Positions 39,904 to 49,461 of a stretch of 64,000 nt of DNA are shown piece after piece (the stretch's first letter is position 1; the number at the start of each line of letters is the position of its first letter). The stretch comes from Azospirillum oryzae (GTDB lineage Bacteria > Pseudomonadota > Alphaproteobacteria > Azospirillales > Azospirillaceae). The stretch covers positions 186,001 through 250,000 of the forward strand of contig NZ_FXAK01000010.1 of NCBI RefSeq assembly GCF_900177515.1, read 5' to 3'. The translations under genes and the position numbers were made by a program. The notes beneath the pieces are model-generated. The model was not told the origin of the DNA and searched no databases. It was given only the letters and a program-made list of their open reading frames with translations.

Positions 39904-41001
39904 ATGAGCAAGACGCAGGCGGCGATGGTCGAAATTTCCGATGACGAGCTTCTGGTGGTGGTGGGCGGAACCGGCTCGACCAACGCCCAGTCCGGCCATG
40001 CGCAGGAGGATGAGAACGGAGTCAGCGTCAGCGTCGGGGTCGAGGTCGCCAGCGCGTCGGGCAGCGTCGGCGTTTCCACCTCCAGCAGCCACGACATCGG
40101 CGGCGCCACCGTGACGACCGAGGTCGGGGCCGGCGCCAGCGGGTCGGCGGGCGTCACCGTCGGGTCGGGCGGCGTCACCGCGACGGCCGACGGCTTCGCC
40201 GGCAGCCACGGCAGCGTGACGGTCACCAACGGGCCGGTCACGCAGACCATCAGCTATGAGGCCGGCGTCAGCGGCAGCGCCAGCGTCTCGGTGTCCTACA
40301 CCGGGGTGGAAGCCTCGGCATCCGGCTCGGTCGGCGTTTCGGTGACCACCGAAACCACGGTCGGCGGCAATGTCGGCCATGGCGTCACGGTGGAGGGCAC
40401 GGTCACCCAGACCATCGCGGTCGGCGCCGGCGCCGAGGTCAGCGGCTCCATCGGGGCGAGCGGCGTCCATGGCGACGTCAGCACCTATGCCGGCAATTAC
40501 GTGGAGGTCACGGCCTCGGTCACCGCCGGGAACAACGACGTCAGCAGCACCACCACGGTCGGCGTCATCGATTCCGGCTCGGTCGGTGCCGGCACCGAGG
40601 TCACCGCCGGCTATTCCGACGGCCATGTCACGCTCGGGCTCGGCGCCACGGCGGCGATCGGCATCGGCGGCGTCACGGTGGGCCAGGAGGTCACCGTCAA
40701 CACCGCCCCGCTGGAACATGCCGGCGCCCAGGCGGTGACCGCGGCCACGCCGGCCGTCACCGACGCCGCCCACACGGTCGCCAACACCGCGCAGTCGGTG
40801 GCGACCACCGCGGCCCCGGCGGTGACCGACGCGGCGCACACGGTGTCCAACACGGCGCAGAACACCGCCAGCACGGTCAGCAACACCGCGCAGACGGCGG
40901 TCCACGACGTGTCGAGCACGGCGCAGAGCACCGTCAACAGCGTGTCGAACACGGCGAAGAGCGTCACCAACTCCATCAAGAAGAAGATGAAGAAGTGGTG
41001 A
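39904..41001 (+). CDS. Double-glycine-leader secreted repeat protein, exporter substrate
   Basis: A 365-residue protein. Residues 1-22 form a C39-type leader: MVEISDDELLVVVGG, with hydrophobic residues at -4 (V19), -7 (L16) and -12 (I11) and Gly-Gly at 21-22. Cleavage after G22 would release 343 residues. Residues about 35-260 are Val/Ser/Thr/Gly-rich with alternating polar and apolar residues, suggesting beta structure. Residues 270-358 are an Ala/Thr/Ser/Asn-rich helical repeat (VTDAAHTVANTAQ, VTDAAHTVSNTAQ, then shorter TVSNTAQ units). The end is cationic, KKKMKKW. There is no Cys. It is directly followed by adaptor and transporter genes. Its role (bacteriocin, adhesin, amyloid or matrix protein) is unknown. 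Confidence 0.85.
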   Translation: MSKTQAAMVEISDDELLVVVGGTGSTNAQSGHAQEDENGVSVSVGVEVASASGSVGVSTSSSHDIGGATVTTEVGAGASGSAGVTVGSGGVTATADGFAGSHGSVTVTNGPVTQTISYEAGVSGSASVSVSYTGVEASASGSVGVSVTTETTVGGNVGHGVTVEGTVTQTIAVGAGAEVSGSIGASGVHGDVSTYAGNYVEVTASVTAGNNDVSSTTTVGVIDSGSVGAGTEVTAGYSDGHVTLGLGATAAIGIGGVTVGQEVTVNTAPLEHAGAQAVTAATPAVTDAAHTVANTAQSVATTAAPAVTDAAHTVSNTAQNTASTVSNTAQTAVHDVSSTAQSTVNSVSNTAKSVTNSIKKKMKKW

Positions 41002-41032
41002 TGCCGGGCGGATTGTCGGACGGCATCGCGGC

Positions 41033-42478
41033 ATGAGCGACAGCGCGACGGCGGAACGGCAGGCGGAACGGCCGGTTGCGGCGGCTTCGCCGGCCGGGGG
41101 CGGCGATCCGGCCGCTTCCGGCGGCAATACCGGCAAGGATGGCGGCAAGGCGAGCTTCCGGGCCGAAGCCGCGGAGGCCGCCACCTCCGTGTCGCAGGTG
41201 GACGATGCGCTGGAGGTGGTTCGGCCGCCGGTGCTGGCCTTCTGCGTCACGCTGGCCCTGCTGGTCGTCGGCGTCGTGGTCTGGGCGTCCTTCACCGACG
41301 TGCCGATCAAGGTCACCGGGCAGGGCATCCTGGTCAGCCCGGCCGGCGTCATCGACGTGGTGTCGGAATCCAGCGGCCGGATCAACGACATCCGCTTCAA
41401 GCCGGGCGACGTGATCCACCCCGGCGACGTGGTGGCGCTGGTCGACCAGAGCGAGCAGAAGCTGCGGCTGGCGGAGGCCGAGGGCGAATTGCAGGACGCC
41501 GTCGCCGCCCGCGACGACATGCGGCGCTTCCAGGAGCGCGACCTGCATGCCGACGAGGTCTGGCGGCAGGCGCGCGAGCAGGCGGTCAACGGCAACATCG
41601 CGTCGCTGCAGGAACGCCAGCGCATGATGACCGAGCGCGAGGAGCTGGTCCGCCAGCTCGCCGACCGCGGGCTGATCACCCGCGACCGCGCCATCTCCGC
41701 CAAGATCGAGCTGTTCACCATCCGCTCCGACCTGGAGGCCCAGCGCAACGAACTGCAAACCATGACGCTCGACGCCGCCCGCCGCCAGACCCAGCGCGAG
41801 AAGGACATGCTGGCCGCCGAGCAGCGGGTGGCGACCGCCACGCGCGCGGTGGAGTCCGCCCGCGACCGGCTGAAGCGCTATGCCGCCGTGCTGTCGCCCT
41901 ATGGCGGCCGGGTGGTGGAGGCGAAGGCGAACATCGGGCAGGTGGTGTCGAGCGGCGCGCCGATCGTCAGCATCGAGCGCGACGGCGCGCTGGCCGGGCA
42001 AGGTGGCGATCTGGTGGCCCTGGTCTATGTCGGGGCGCAGGACGGCAAGAAGCTGCGCCATGGCATGGAGGCCGACGTGTCGCCGGCCTCGGTCCGCAAG
42101 GAGGAGCACGGACACCTGATCGGGCGGGTCGACCGCGTGGCCGACACCCCCGCCAGCAGCGTCGGCATGCTGCGCACCCTGCAGAACGATGCGCTGGTCG
42201 GCGAATTCCAGAAGACGCTGCGCACCCCCTTCGAGATCATGATCCGGCTGGAGCGCGACCCGGCCGGCGCGCTGCGCTGGTCCACCGGCAATCCGCCGAA
42301 ATTCTCGATGGATGGCGGCACGCTGGTGTCGGTGGAGATCACGGTGCAGAAGGTCCGGCTGATCGCGCTGGCCCTGCCCATCCTTCAGCAATGGCTGCGG
42401 CTGGATCTGACCGACGTGGCGCCGCAGGCGGATGCGGGCAAGATGCCCGCAGGGGCGCCGGCCCCGTCCGGAGCCTGA
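41033..42478 (+). CDS. HlyD-type membrane fusion protein (NHLM exporter adaptor)
   Basis: A 481-residue adaptor. A disordered cytosolic N-terminus of about 65 residues precedes one helix (VLAFCVTLALLVVGVVVW). Then come a lipoyl half (GVIDVVSESSGRINDIRFKP), a long coiled coil of about 170 residues and the second lipoyl half (YAAVLSPYGGRVVEAKANIG). It resembles the HlyD component of NHLM-type bacteriocin export systems. It is 31 bp after the substrate gene and two bases from the C39 transporter gene, so one operon. It would link the ABC proteins to an outer-membrane channel that is not encoded here. Confidence 0.88.
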   Translation: MSDSATAERQAERPVAAASPAGGGDPAASGGNTGKDGGKASFRAEAAEAATSVSQVDDALEVVRPPVLAFCVTLALLVVGVVVWASFTDVPIKVTGQGILVSPAGVIDVVSESSGRINDIRFKPGDVIHPGDVVALVDQSEQKLRLAEAEGELQDAVAARDDMRRFQERDLHADEVWRQAREQAVNGNIASLQERQRMMTEREELVRQLADRGLITRDRAISAKIELFTIRSDLEAQRNELQTMTLDAARRQTQREKDMLAAEQRVATATRAVESARDRLKRYAAVLSPYGGRVVEAKANIGQVVSSGAPIVSIERDGALAGQGGDLVALVYVGAQDGKKLRHGMEADVSPASVRKEEHGHLIGRVDRVADTPASSVGMLRTLQNDALVGEFQKTLRTPFEIMIRLERDPAGALRWSTGNPPKFSMDGGTLVSVEITVQKVRLIALALPILQQWLRLDLTDVAPQADAGKMPAGAPAPSGA

Positions 42479-42479
42479 G

Positions 42480-44621
42480 ATGCGCACCCCGTCGATCCTG
42501 CAGATCGAGGCGGCGGAATGCGGCGCGGCGGCGCTCGGCATCGTCGCCGCCCATTACGGCCGCTGGCTGACGCTGGAGGACCTGCGCGAGCGCTGCGGCA
42601 TCTCGCGCGACGGCAGCCGCGCCGCCAATCTGGTCCAGGCCGCGCGCGAACTCGGGCTCCAGGCCCGCGGCGTGCGCACCGAGCCGGAGGGTCTGCAGGG
42701 ACAGGCCGGGCCAATGATCCTGCATTGGGGCATGGACCATTTCCTGGTGCTGGAGGGGCGGCGCGGGCGCTGGTGGTATCTGAACGATCCGGCGCGCGGA
42801 CGCCGCCGCGTCGACGATGCCGAATTCCGCCGCCAGTTCACCGGCATCGCCCTGCTGATGGCGCCGGGACCGGAGTTCCGCAAGGGCGGGTCCGCCCCCA
42901 GCGCGCTGCGCGGCCTCGCTCGGCGGCTGCGCAAATCCTGGGGGGCGGTGTGGTTCGCCGCCGCGCTCAGCCTGCTGCTGGCGATCCCCGGCATGCTGTT
43001 CCCCGCCTTCCGCCAGATCTTCATGGACAGCGTGCTGGTCGGCGGGCTGGCCGACTGGATGACCCCGCTGATCGGCGCGATGCTGATGGTCGGCGCGGTC
43101 ACGCTGACCTTCACATGGCTGCAGAAGAGCGTGCTGCACCGGTTGGAGACCCGGCTGGCCCTGCTGGGCGGCATCGGCTTCATGGAGCGGGTGCTGCGGC
43201 TGCCGATGGGCTTCTTCGGCCAGCGCGGGCCGGCGGCGGTCGCCGACCGCATCATGCAGAGCGACCGTCTGGCCGAGCTGCTGGCCGGCGAGATCGGCGG
43301 CTGCCTGTTCGCCATCCTGACCGCGCTGACCTATCTGGCGGCGATGGCCTTCTACCAGCCGGCGCTGGCGCTGGTCGCCGTGGCCGCCGCCGCCAGCCTG
43401 GCGCTGGCGCTGGCCCTGCTGTCGCGGCAATTGGAGGAGGGGCAGCAGCGCCTGCTGAACGAGACGGCGCAGGAGGGCGCCGACGCCAAGCAGGGGCTGC
43501 GCATGATCGAGACCTATCGCGCGGCGGGAGCGGAGCGGCTGCTGTTCGAGCGGCTGGTCGCCCGCCATGCCCGCGTGCTGAACATCCGCCAGTCGCTGAT
43601 GCTGCGCCGCGCCGTTCTGCGGCTGCTGCCGGCCTTCGTCGGCGGGGTGGCGTCGGCCGCCGTGGTCACCGTCGGCGGCGGCATCGTCGCGGAAGGCGGC
43701 ATGACCATCGGCGCCATGATGGGATTCATGGTGCTGATGTCGGCCTTCCTGGCGCCGGTGTCGCGCCTCGTCCAGCTTGGCGCCCGCATCCAGGAGGCGC
43801 GATCCTACCTGCGCCTGCTCGACGACACCATGCAGCATCCCATCGCCGAGGAGTTCCGGCAGGCACAGCCGCAGCAGGCCCCCGCCGTGCTGCGCCGGCT
43901 GACCGGGCGGATCGAGCTGCGCGACGTCACCTTCGGCCATTCCCGCCGGGCGCTGCCGCTGATCCGCGGCCTGTCGCTGACCATCGAGCCGGGCGAGCGG
44001 GTCGGGGTGGTCGGCGGCTCCGGCTCCGGCAAATCGACGCTGGCGCTGCTGACCGCCGGCCTCTTTGAGCCCTGGTCGGGCGAGGTGCTGCTCGACGACA
44101 AGCCGCTGCGCGAGATCCCGCGCCGGGTGCTGCGGCAGAGCGTGCAGGTCGTCGACCAGAACGTGACGCTGTTCGAAGGCAGCGTGCGCGACAACATCGC
44201 CCTGTGGGACCCGACGGTGTCGGACGAGCGGCTGTTCGCCGCCGCCCGCGACGCGGTGATCCACGACATCATCATCGACCGCCGCGACGGCTATGCCTCT
44301 CCGGTCAGCGAAGGCGGGGCCAACCTGTCGGGGGGCCAGCGCGCCCGCATCGAGATGGCGCGCGCCCTGGTGCAGAACCCGCGCATCCTGGTGATGGACG
44401 AGGCGACCGCCGCGCTCGACGACCACACCCAGGCGCAGCTGCTCTCCAACCTGCGCCGCCGGGGATCCACCATGCTGGTGATCGCCCACCGGCTGACGGC
44501 GATCCGCGACTGCGACCGGGTGCTGGTGATGCAGAGCGGCGAGATCGTCGAGTCCGGCCCGCCGGCCGAGCTGGCGCGCCGCGCGGGCGCCTTTTCCTCG
44601 CTGATGCTGAGCATGGCCTGA
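42480..44621 (+). CDS. C39 peptidase-containing ABC transporter (NHLM ABC1-like)
   Basis: A 713-residue bifunctional exporter. The N-terminal C39 peptidase has a full catalytic set: oxyanion Gln 8, Cys 14 (QIEAAECGAAAL), His 87 (WGMDHFLVLEG) and Asp 103 (YLNDPARG). A six-helix membrane domain (about 155-430) and nucleotide-binding domain follow: Walker A GGSGSGKST near 515, signature NLSGGQRARIEMARAL near 615, Walker B ILVMDEATAALDD near 637. It would cleave the double-glycine leader of the substrate while exporting it. ATG 42480 is one base after the adaptor stop. Confidence 0.92.
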   Translation: MRTPSILQIEAAECGAAALGIVAAHYGRWLTLEDLRERCGISRDGSRAANLVQAARELGLQARGVRTEPEGLQGQAGPMILHWGMDHFLVLEGRRGRWWYLNDPARGRRRVDDAEFRRQFTGIALLMAPGPEFRKGGSAPSALRGLARRLRKSWGAVWFAAALSLLLAIPGMLFPAFRQIFMDSVLVGGLADWMTPLIGAMLMVGAVTLTFTWLQKSVLHRLETRLALLGGIGFMERVLRLPMGFFGQRGPAAVADRIMQSDRLAELLAGEIGGCLFAILTALTYLAAMAFYQPALALVAVAAAASLALALALLSRQLEEGQQRLLNETAQEGADAKQGLRMIETYRAAGAERLLFERLVARHARVLNIRQSLMLRRAVLRLLPAFVGGVASAAVVTVGGGIVAEGGMTIGAMMGFMVLMSAFLAPVSRLVQLGARIQEARSYLRLLDDTMQHPIAEEFRQAQPQQAPAVLRRLTGRIELRDVTFGHSRRALPLIRGLSLTIEPGERVGVVGGSGSGKSTLALLTAGLFEPWSGEVLLDDKPLREIPRRVLRQSVQVVDQNVTLFEGSVRDNIALWDPTVSDERLFAAARDAVIHDIIIDRRDGYASPVSEGGANLSGGQRARIEMARALVQNPRILVMDEATAALDDHTQAQLLSNLRRRGSTMLVIAHRLTAIRDCDRVLVMQSGEIVESGPPAELARRAGAFSSLMLSMA

Positions 44622-44636
44622 CCGGATGAGCCGCCG

Positions 44637-47489
44637 ATGACGACCGCAGCCGAAGCCGTCCTGCCGGACTCCGACATCCAGGAGGTGTCCGGCTCTCCCG
44701 TCATCGCCTTCCAGCAGCCGGCCGTGGCGCTGGAGCCGGCGGGGTCGGTCTGGTTCCTGGAGGAGGGCGAGGCCGACATCTTCGCCGTCGCCGCCATGGG
44801 CGCCAACGCCGGGTCCCGCCTGTTCCTCGGCCGCCTGCCGGCGGGCAGCCTGCTGGTCGGCATCGATGCCTTCATGCAGGGGCTGATCGCCGTGCCGGCC
44901 GCCGGGTCGCGGCTGGAGGCCGTCGCCGACCCGCTGGAAGAGATCGAGCCGGACGCCCTGCTGGCGGGGATGGAGGCGTGGTCGTCCACCCTGATCTCCG
45001 GCATCGCCGCCATCCTCTGGCATCCCGAGCGCATCGACCGGCAGGCCCGCAGCGGCGCGGCGGTCGAGCTGGCGGACGGGCAGCTGGCGATGGTGCAGGA
45101 GGCCGGTTTGTGGTGCGCGGTGCCAGCCCCCGGCGCCCTGCTGCTGGAGCAGGAGATCGTCCAGGGCATCATGCCGCTGCCGCCGCGCGCGTGGCTGAAG
45201 GCGGCGGGGCCGATGCGCATCGTCTTCGGCCGCCGTCCGCTGCCGCGCGACCTGCCCGCCGCGCTGACCGGCATCCATGCGCTGACCGCGGCCTGCGGCG
45301 AAATGCTGATGGGCGCCCGCGGTCTGGCCGAGGCCGACGAGGCCGGGCGGCTGTCGCTGCGCGGCGCGCGCGAGGCGGAGGAGGGCGAGCGCTTCGTCCA
45401 TCTGGCCGGGCGCCTGCTCGACCATGCCCGCAAGCCGCCGGCGCCGGCGGACGGCGGCCATCACGATCCGCTGTTCGCGGGGATGAGCGCGGTCGCCGCC
45501 CGCACCAACCCCCGCCTGCGGCTGCGCCGCCCGACCCTGTTGCGCGAGCGCGACCTCGACGTGCAGCCGACGATGGAGGAGATCGCCCGCGCCTCCGGCC
45601 AGCACATGCGGCCGGTGACGCTGACGGAGGGCTGGTGGCGCCGGCCGCTCGGCCCGCTGGTCGGCGCGACGCTGGACGGCCGGCCGGTGGCGCTGCTGCC
45701 GAAGGGGCGCGGCTATGACCTGCTGGCTGGCGAGGACGCCCGGCCGGTCCGCGTCACCGCGCCGGTCGCCGCCGGACTGTCGCCGTCGGCCTGGACCATG
45801 GTGGAGCCGCTGCCGGACCGGCCGCAGACCGTCGGGTCGCTGATGCGGTTCGTCCGGACCCCGCCGGCCTTCTGGCTGCTGACCCTGGCGGTGGCGGCGC
45901 TGGGCGCGCTGCTCGGCCTTGCCAGCCCGTTCGGGATGAAGTTCGCCTTCTCGTCGCTGGTGCCGGCGCGCGACCATGGCGGCCTGCTGGAGCTTGGCAT
46001 CCTGCTGGGCTGCGTCGCCGCCGTCACGCTGGTGGTCCAGCTGGTCGGCGAGGTGACGCGGCAGAGCATGCAGACCATGCGCGAAGCCGGGCTGCATGCC
46101 GGCCTGTGGGACCGGGTGCTGCGGCTGCCGATGCCGGTGCTGCGCCAGCATTCGGCCGGCGACATGGCGGCGCGGGTGGGGATGGCGATGGCCCTGCCGC
46201 TGGCCGCGCAGGGCTTCACCGTCGCCGGCATCGGCACCGGCGCGGTGCTGGTGGCCAGCATCTTCGCCATGGCGTCCTTCCATGGCGGCGGCGCGGTGGT
46301 GGCGGTGCTGGCGCTGGCGGTGCAACTGGGGCTGGCGGTCCTGTCGGCGGTGCTGCGGGCGCGGGTCTACAAGGTGGGCGAGGCGCTGAGCGGGCAGGCC
46401 GATTCCCTGGCGATGCAGTTCCTGACCGGCATCGCCAAGCTGCGTCTGGCCGCCGCCGAGCATTGGGCGCTGACCCACTGGTCGGAGCGCTTCATCGGCA
46501 TGCGCGAGAAGCGCATGGAGGTGCAGGAGATCGAGGGCCGGATGGCGGCGGTCAATTCCGCCCTGCCGGTGCTGGCGATGGCGGCGCTGTTCCTGGTCTT
46601 CCATTCCGCCGGGACCGACAGCGCCAGCATCGTCGCGATGATGACCGCCTATATGATCGCCAACGGCGCGGCGGCGGCGTTGGGCGACGGGTTCGGCGCC
46701 TTCTATCAGGTCTATGCCGCCCGCGCCTTCGCCGATCCGGTGCTGCGCTGCGCGCCGGAACCGGCGCTGGGGCGGATCGATCCCGGCCGGCTGTCCGGCC
46801 AGATCGCGGTCAGCGGCCTGTATTTCAACTATGCCCAGGCCGAGACCCCGGTGTTCGCCAACCTGAACCTGAGCATCGCCGCCGGCGAATATGTGGCGAT
46901 CCTCGGCCGGTCGGGCTGCGGCAAGTCCACGCTCGTCCGGCTGCTGCTGGGGTTGGAACGGCCGCGGGTGGGCAGCGTCACCTATGACGGCAACGACCTT
47001 TCCTCGCTCGATCTGGGGCTGTTGCGGCGGCGGGTCGGCACCGTGCTGCAGGGGGCGCAGCTGCCGCCCGGCGCGCTGATCGACGTGGTGCGCGGCCTGA
47101 GCGACGCGACCGAGGCGGAAATCTGGGACGCGCTGGCGGCATCCGCCATCGCCGACGAGATCCGGGCGATGCCGCTCGGCGTGCGCACGCCCATCGCCGA
47201 TGCGTCGCGCACGCTGTCGGGCGGGCAGGTGCAGCGGCTGCTGCTGGCCCGCGCGCTGGTGACCAAGCCCGACGTGCTGATCCTCGACGAGGCGACCAGC
47301 GCGCTGGACAACGCCACCCAGGCGGCGACCATCCGCACCCTGTCGTCGCTGGACTGCACGCGGATCGTCATCGCCCACCGGCTGGAAACCATCCGCGGCG
47401 CCGACCGCATCCTGATCCTGGACGGCGGCCGCGTCGCCCATGCCGGCCGTTTCGCCGACCTGCAGGCCCGCGGACTGCTGGGCGCGTAG
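44637..47489 (+). CDS. Second ABC exporter (NHLM ABC2-like), long N-terminal domain
   Basis: A 950-residue ABC half-transporter. About 400 N-terminal residues contain no C39 signature and resemble the extra region of NHLM ABC2 transporters; part (VSGSPVIAFQQPAVALEPAG, then FLEEGEADIFAVAAMG) looks like a cyclic-nucleotide-binding-like fold. The membrane domain follows (ALGALLGLASPFGMKFAF onward). The ATPase has Walker A GRSGCGKST near 756, signature TLSGGQVQRLLLARAL near 860 and Walker B LILDEATSALDN near 880. It probably works with the C39 transporter as a pair. It ends the operon. Confidence 0.9.
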   Translation: MTTAAEAVLPDSDIQEVSGSPVIAFQQPAVALEPAGSVWFLEEGEADIFAVAAMGANAGSRLFLGRLPAGSLLVGIDAFMQGLIAVPAAGSRLEAVADPLEEIEPDALLAGMEAWSSTLISGIAAILWHPERIDRQARSGAAVELADGQLAMVQEAGLWCAVPAPGALLLEQEIVQGIMPLPPRAWLKAAGPMRIVFGRRPLPRDLPAALTGIHALTAACGEMLMGARGLAEADEAGRLSLRGAREAEEGERFVHLAGRLLDHARKPPAPADGGHHDPLFAGMSAVAARTNPRLRLRRPTLLRERDLDVQPTMEEIARASGQHMRPVTLTEGWWRRPLGPLVGATLDGRPVALLPKGRGYDLLAGEDARPVRVTAPVAAGLSPSAWTMVEPLPDRPQTVGSLMRFVRTPPAFWLLTLAVAALGALLGLASPFGMKFAFSSLVPARDHGGLLELGILLGCVAAVTLVVQLVGEVTRQSMQTMREAGLHAGLWDRVLRLPMPVLRQHSAGDMAARVGMAMALPLAAQGFTVAGIGTGAVLVASIFAMASFHGGGAVVAVLALAVQLGLAVLSAVLRARVYKVGEALSGQADSLAMQFLTGIAKLRLAAAEHWALTHWSERFIGMREKRMEVQEIEGRMAAVNSALPVLAMAALFLVFHSAGTDSASIVAMMTAYMIANGAAAALGDGFGAFYQVYAARAFADPVLRCAPEPALGRIDPGRLSGQIAVSGLYFNYAQAETPVFANLNLSIAAGEYVAILGRSGCGKSTLVRLLLGLERPRVGSVTYDGNDLSSLDLGLLRRRVGTVLQGAQLPPGALIDVVRGLSDATEAEIWDALAASAIADEIRAMPLGVRTPIADASRTLSGGQVQRLLLARALVTKPDVLILDEATSALDNATQAATIRTLSSLDCTRIVIAHRLETIRGADRILILDGGRVAHAGRFADLQARGLLGA

Positions 47490-47597
47490 CGCGTTCGGGC
47501 CGCCGGCGCTCCAATCTTCCCCGACGCTGACTCTTCTCCAACGGTGGCTGCCGGGCGCAGCCGCCGATGCCGTGCGTGTGGCCGATAAGAAATCCGT

Positions 47598-47626
47598 TTG
47601 TTCAGGAACGGATCTTTCGCTATCAT
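47598..47626 (+). promoter_or_regulatory. Sigma-70-like promoter of the second chemoreceptor
   Basis: TTGTTC (47598-47603), 17-bp spacer, TATCAT (47621-47626, followed by AAT) in a locally AT-rich leader about 115 bp upstream of the chemoreceptor start. Confidence 0.55.
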
Positions 47627-47741
47627 AATGCGCGTAAAGCAATCGCATTTCAATTATAATTCCGGGAATGGCTGCCCGCCGACTGGCTTGGGCGGAACGC
47701 TCCCGCTCGGCCCGCCCGAGTTCTTCCGAAAGAGGCATCCC

Positions 47742-49445
47742 ATGGCCCTGCACCGCTGGTTTTCCGACCGGAAACTGGTTCATAAGCTGCTGATCCCGGC
47801 GGTCCTGCTGCTTGCCGTCATGGGCAGCGTGGTCTGGACCGCGCGGTCGGCGCTGGTCGACCTCACCGCCTCCACCAGCCGGGTGACCGACGTGGTGGCC
47901 GGCCGGCTGGCGGCGGCGCTGGCCATCCAGTCGGCCATGGGCGACGCGATGGATGCGGAATCCAACGCGCTGGTCGGCGGCACGCGCGAGCGCATCGACG
48001 CCGCCTTCGCCACCTACAAGTCCAACATCGGCACGGCGCTGGCCGCCATCGACCGGCTGGCCGCCGCCTATGACGCCCCGGCCGACCGCGAGGCGATCGC
48101 CGGCATCAAGTCCATCGTCGGCGAGTATGAGCGGGTGTCCGAGAAGGCGGTCGAGCTGGCGCGCGCCTACGACACAGACAGCGCCATCCGCGTGTCGATC
48201 GACGTCGGCCGCCCGGTGCGGCAGAAGCTGACCGCGGCGCTGACGGAGCGGGTGGAGCACAGCCTGGAGGAGACCAAGCATGCCGAGGACCGGGCCCTTG
48301 CCCTGTCCTCCAGCGTCATGGCCCGCCTGTACGGGGTCGCGGGCGTTGGCCTGCTGGTCGCCTTCGGCCTGTTCGGCGCCATCATCGTGGCCTTCGTCGT
48401 CCGGCCGCTGCACCGGCTGGTCGCCGACATGACCGCCATCGCCGACGGCAACCTCGCGGTCGAGATCCAGGGCGCCGGGCGCAGGGACGAGGTCGGGCTG
48501 CTCGCCCGCGCGCTGCAGGTGTTCAAGAGCAACGGCCTTGCCATGCGCAGCCTGCAGGAAGAGCGCGAGGCGCAGAAGCTGCAGGCCGAGCGCGACCGGC
48601 AGGCAGCCATGAGGGCGCTGGCCGACCGCTTCGACGCCGACGTGCAGGACGTGGTGCAGGCGGTGGCGTTGGCCGCGCGCCATCTGCGCGGCAATGCCGA
48701 GACGATGACCGCCATCGCCTCGCGCACGACGGAGCAGGCGTCGTCCGTCGCCGCCACCACGGCGCAATCCTCGGCCAACGTCGCCACCGTCGCCGCGGCG
48801 TCGGAACAGCTCGGCAGCTCCATCGGCGAGATCGGCCGGCAGGTCAACGCCGCCGCCGCCATCGCGCGCAACGCGGTGGAGGAGGGCGAGCGGACCAACG
48901 CGCTGGTCGGCCGGCTGGTCGAGGCGGCGCAGCGGATCGGCGACGTCGTCAGCCTGATCCAGAACATCGCCAGCCAGACCAACCTGCTGGCCCTGAACGC
49001 CACCATCGAGGCGGCGCGGGCGGGGGAGGCCGGCAAGGGCTTCGCCGTCGTGGCGCAGGAGGTGAAGGCGCTGGCCACCCAGACCGCGCAGGCGACCGAG
49101 GAGATCGGCAGCCAGATCGCCGAGATCCAGACGGTGACGGACGGCACGGTGACCGCGATCCAGACCATCGGCCGCACCATCAACGACGTCGATTCCATCG
49201 CCGGAGCCATCGCCGCGGCGGTGGAACAGCAGACCGCGGCCACCCAGGAGATCGGCCGCAACATCCAGCAGGCGGCCCAGGGAACCCAGCTGGTGACCGG
49301 CAGCATCGCCGAGGTCAGCAGCTCCGCCGGTCAGGTCGGGCAGGCCGCCGGGGAAGTGCTGGGCGCCGCCGACAGCCTGTCGCGCGACTCCGACCGCCTG
49401 CGCGAGCGGATCCAGGCCTTCATCGGCGAGGTCCGCGCGGCCTGA
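47742..49445 (+). CDS. Methyl-accepting chemotaxis protein
   Basis: A 567-residue chemoreceptor. The first helix is near 12-32 (KLLIPAVLLLAVMGSVVW). A periplasmic four-helix-bundle-sized domain of about 150 residues, then the second helix (GVAGVGLLVAFGLFGAIIVA), HAMP (VRPLHRLVADMTAIADGNLA) and the signalling tip IASQTNLLALNATIEAARAG. ATG 47742 has AAAGAGG ahead and is preferred over upstream frame. No CheR tether. The ligand is unknown. It is convergent with the exonuclease gene, 16 bp apart. Confidence 0.94.
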   Translation: MALHRWFSDRKLVHKLLIPAVLLLAVMGSVVWTARSALVDLTASTSRVTDVVAGRLAAALAIQSAMGDAMDAESNALVGGTRERIDAAFATYKSNIGTALAAIDRLAAAYDAPADREAIAGIKSIVGEYERVSEKAVELARAYDTDSAIRVSIDVGRPVRQKLTAALTERVEHSLEETKHAEDRALALSSSVMARLYGVAGVGLLVAFGLFGAIIVAFVVRPLHRLVADMTAIADGNLAVEIQGAGRRDEVGLLARALQVFKSNGLAMRSLQEEREAQKLQAERDRQAAMRALADRFDADVQDVVQAVALAARHLRGNAETMTAIASRTTEQASSVAATTAQSSANVATVAAASEQLGSSIGEIGRQVNAAAAIARNAVEEGERTNALVGRLVEAAQRIGDVVSLIQNIASQTNLLALNATIEAARAGEAGKGFAVVAQEVKALATQTAQATEEIGSQIAEIQTVTDGTVTAIQTIGRTINDVDSIAGAIAAAVEQQTAATQEIGRNIQQAAQGTQLVTGSIAEVSSSAGQVGQAAGEVLGAADSLSRDSDRLRERIQAFIGEVRAA

Positions 49446-49461
49446 CGCGGTGGCAGCGGCG

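Noticed and set aside
39904..41001. RTX toxin or type I secretion substrate
   Set aside because: No GGxGxDxxx nonapeptide repeats and no C-terminal type I signal; a clear N-terminal double-glycine leader is present instead.
39904..47489. Lanthipeptide or other RiPP cluster
   Set aside because: No LanM, radical-SAM, YcaO or similar modifying enzyme in or near the operon, and the substrate has no Cys.
42339..48767. A 2142-residue open frame opposite the exporter operon
   Set aside because: Shadow of the C39-ABC, ABC2 and chemoreceptor genes, which have complete motifs; the antisense translation has no domain and is compositionally biased.
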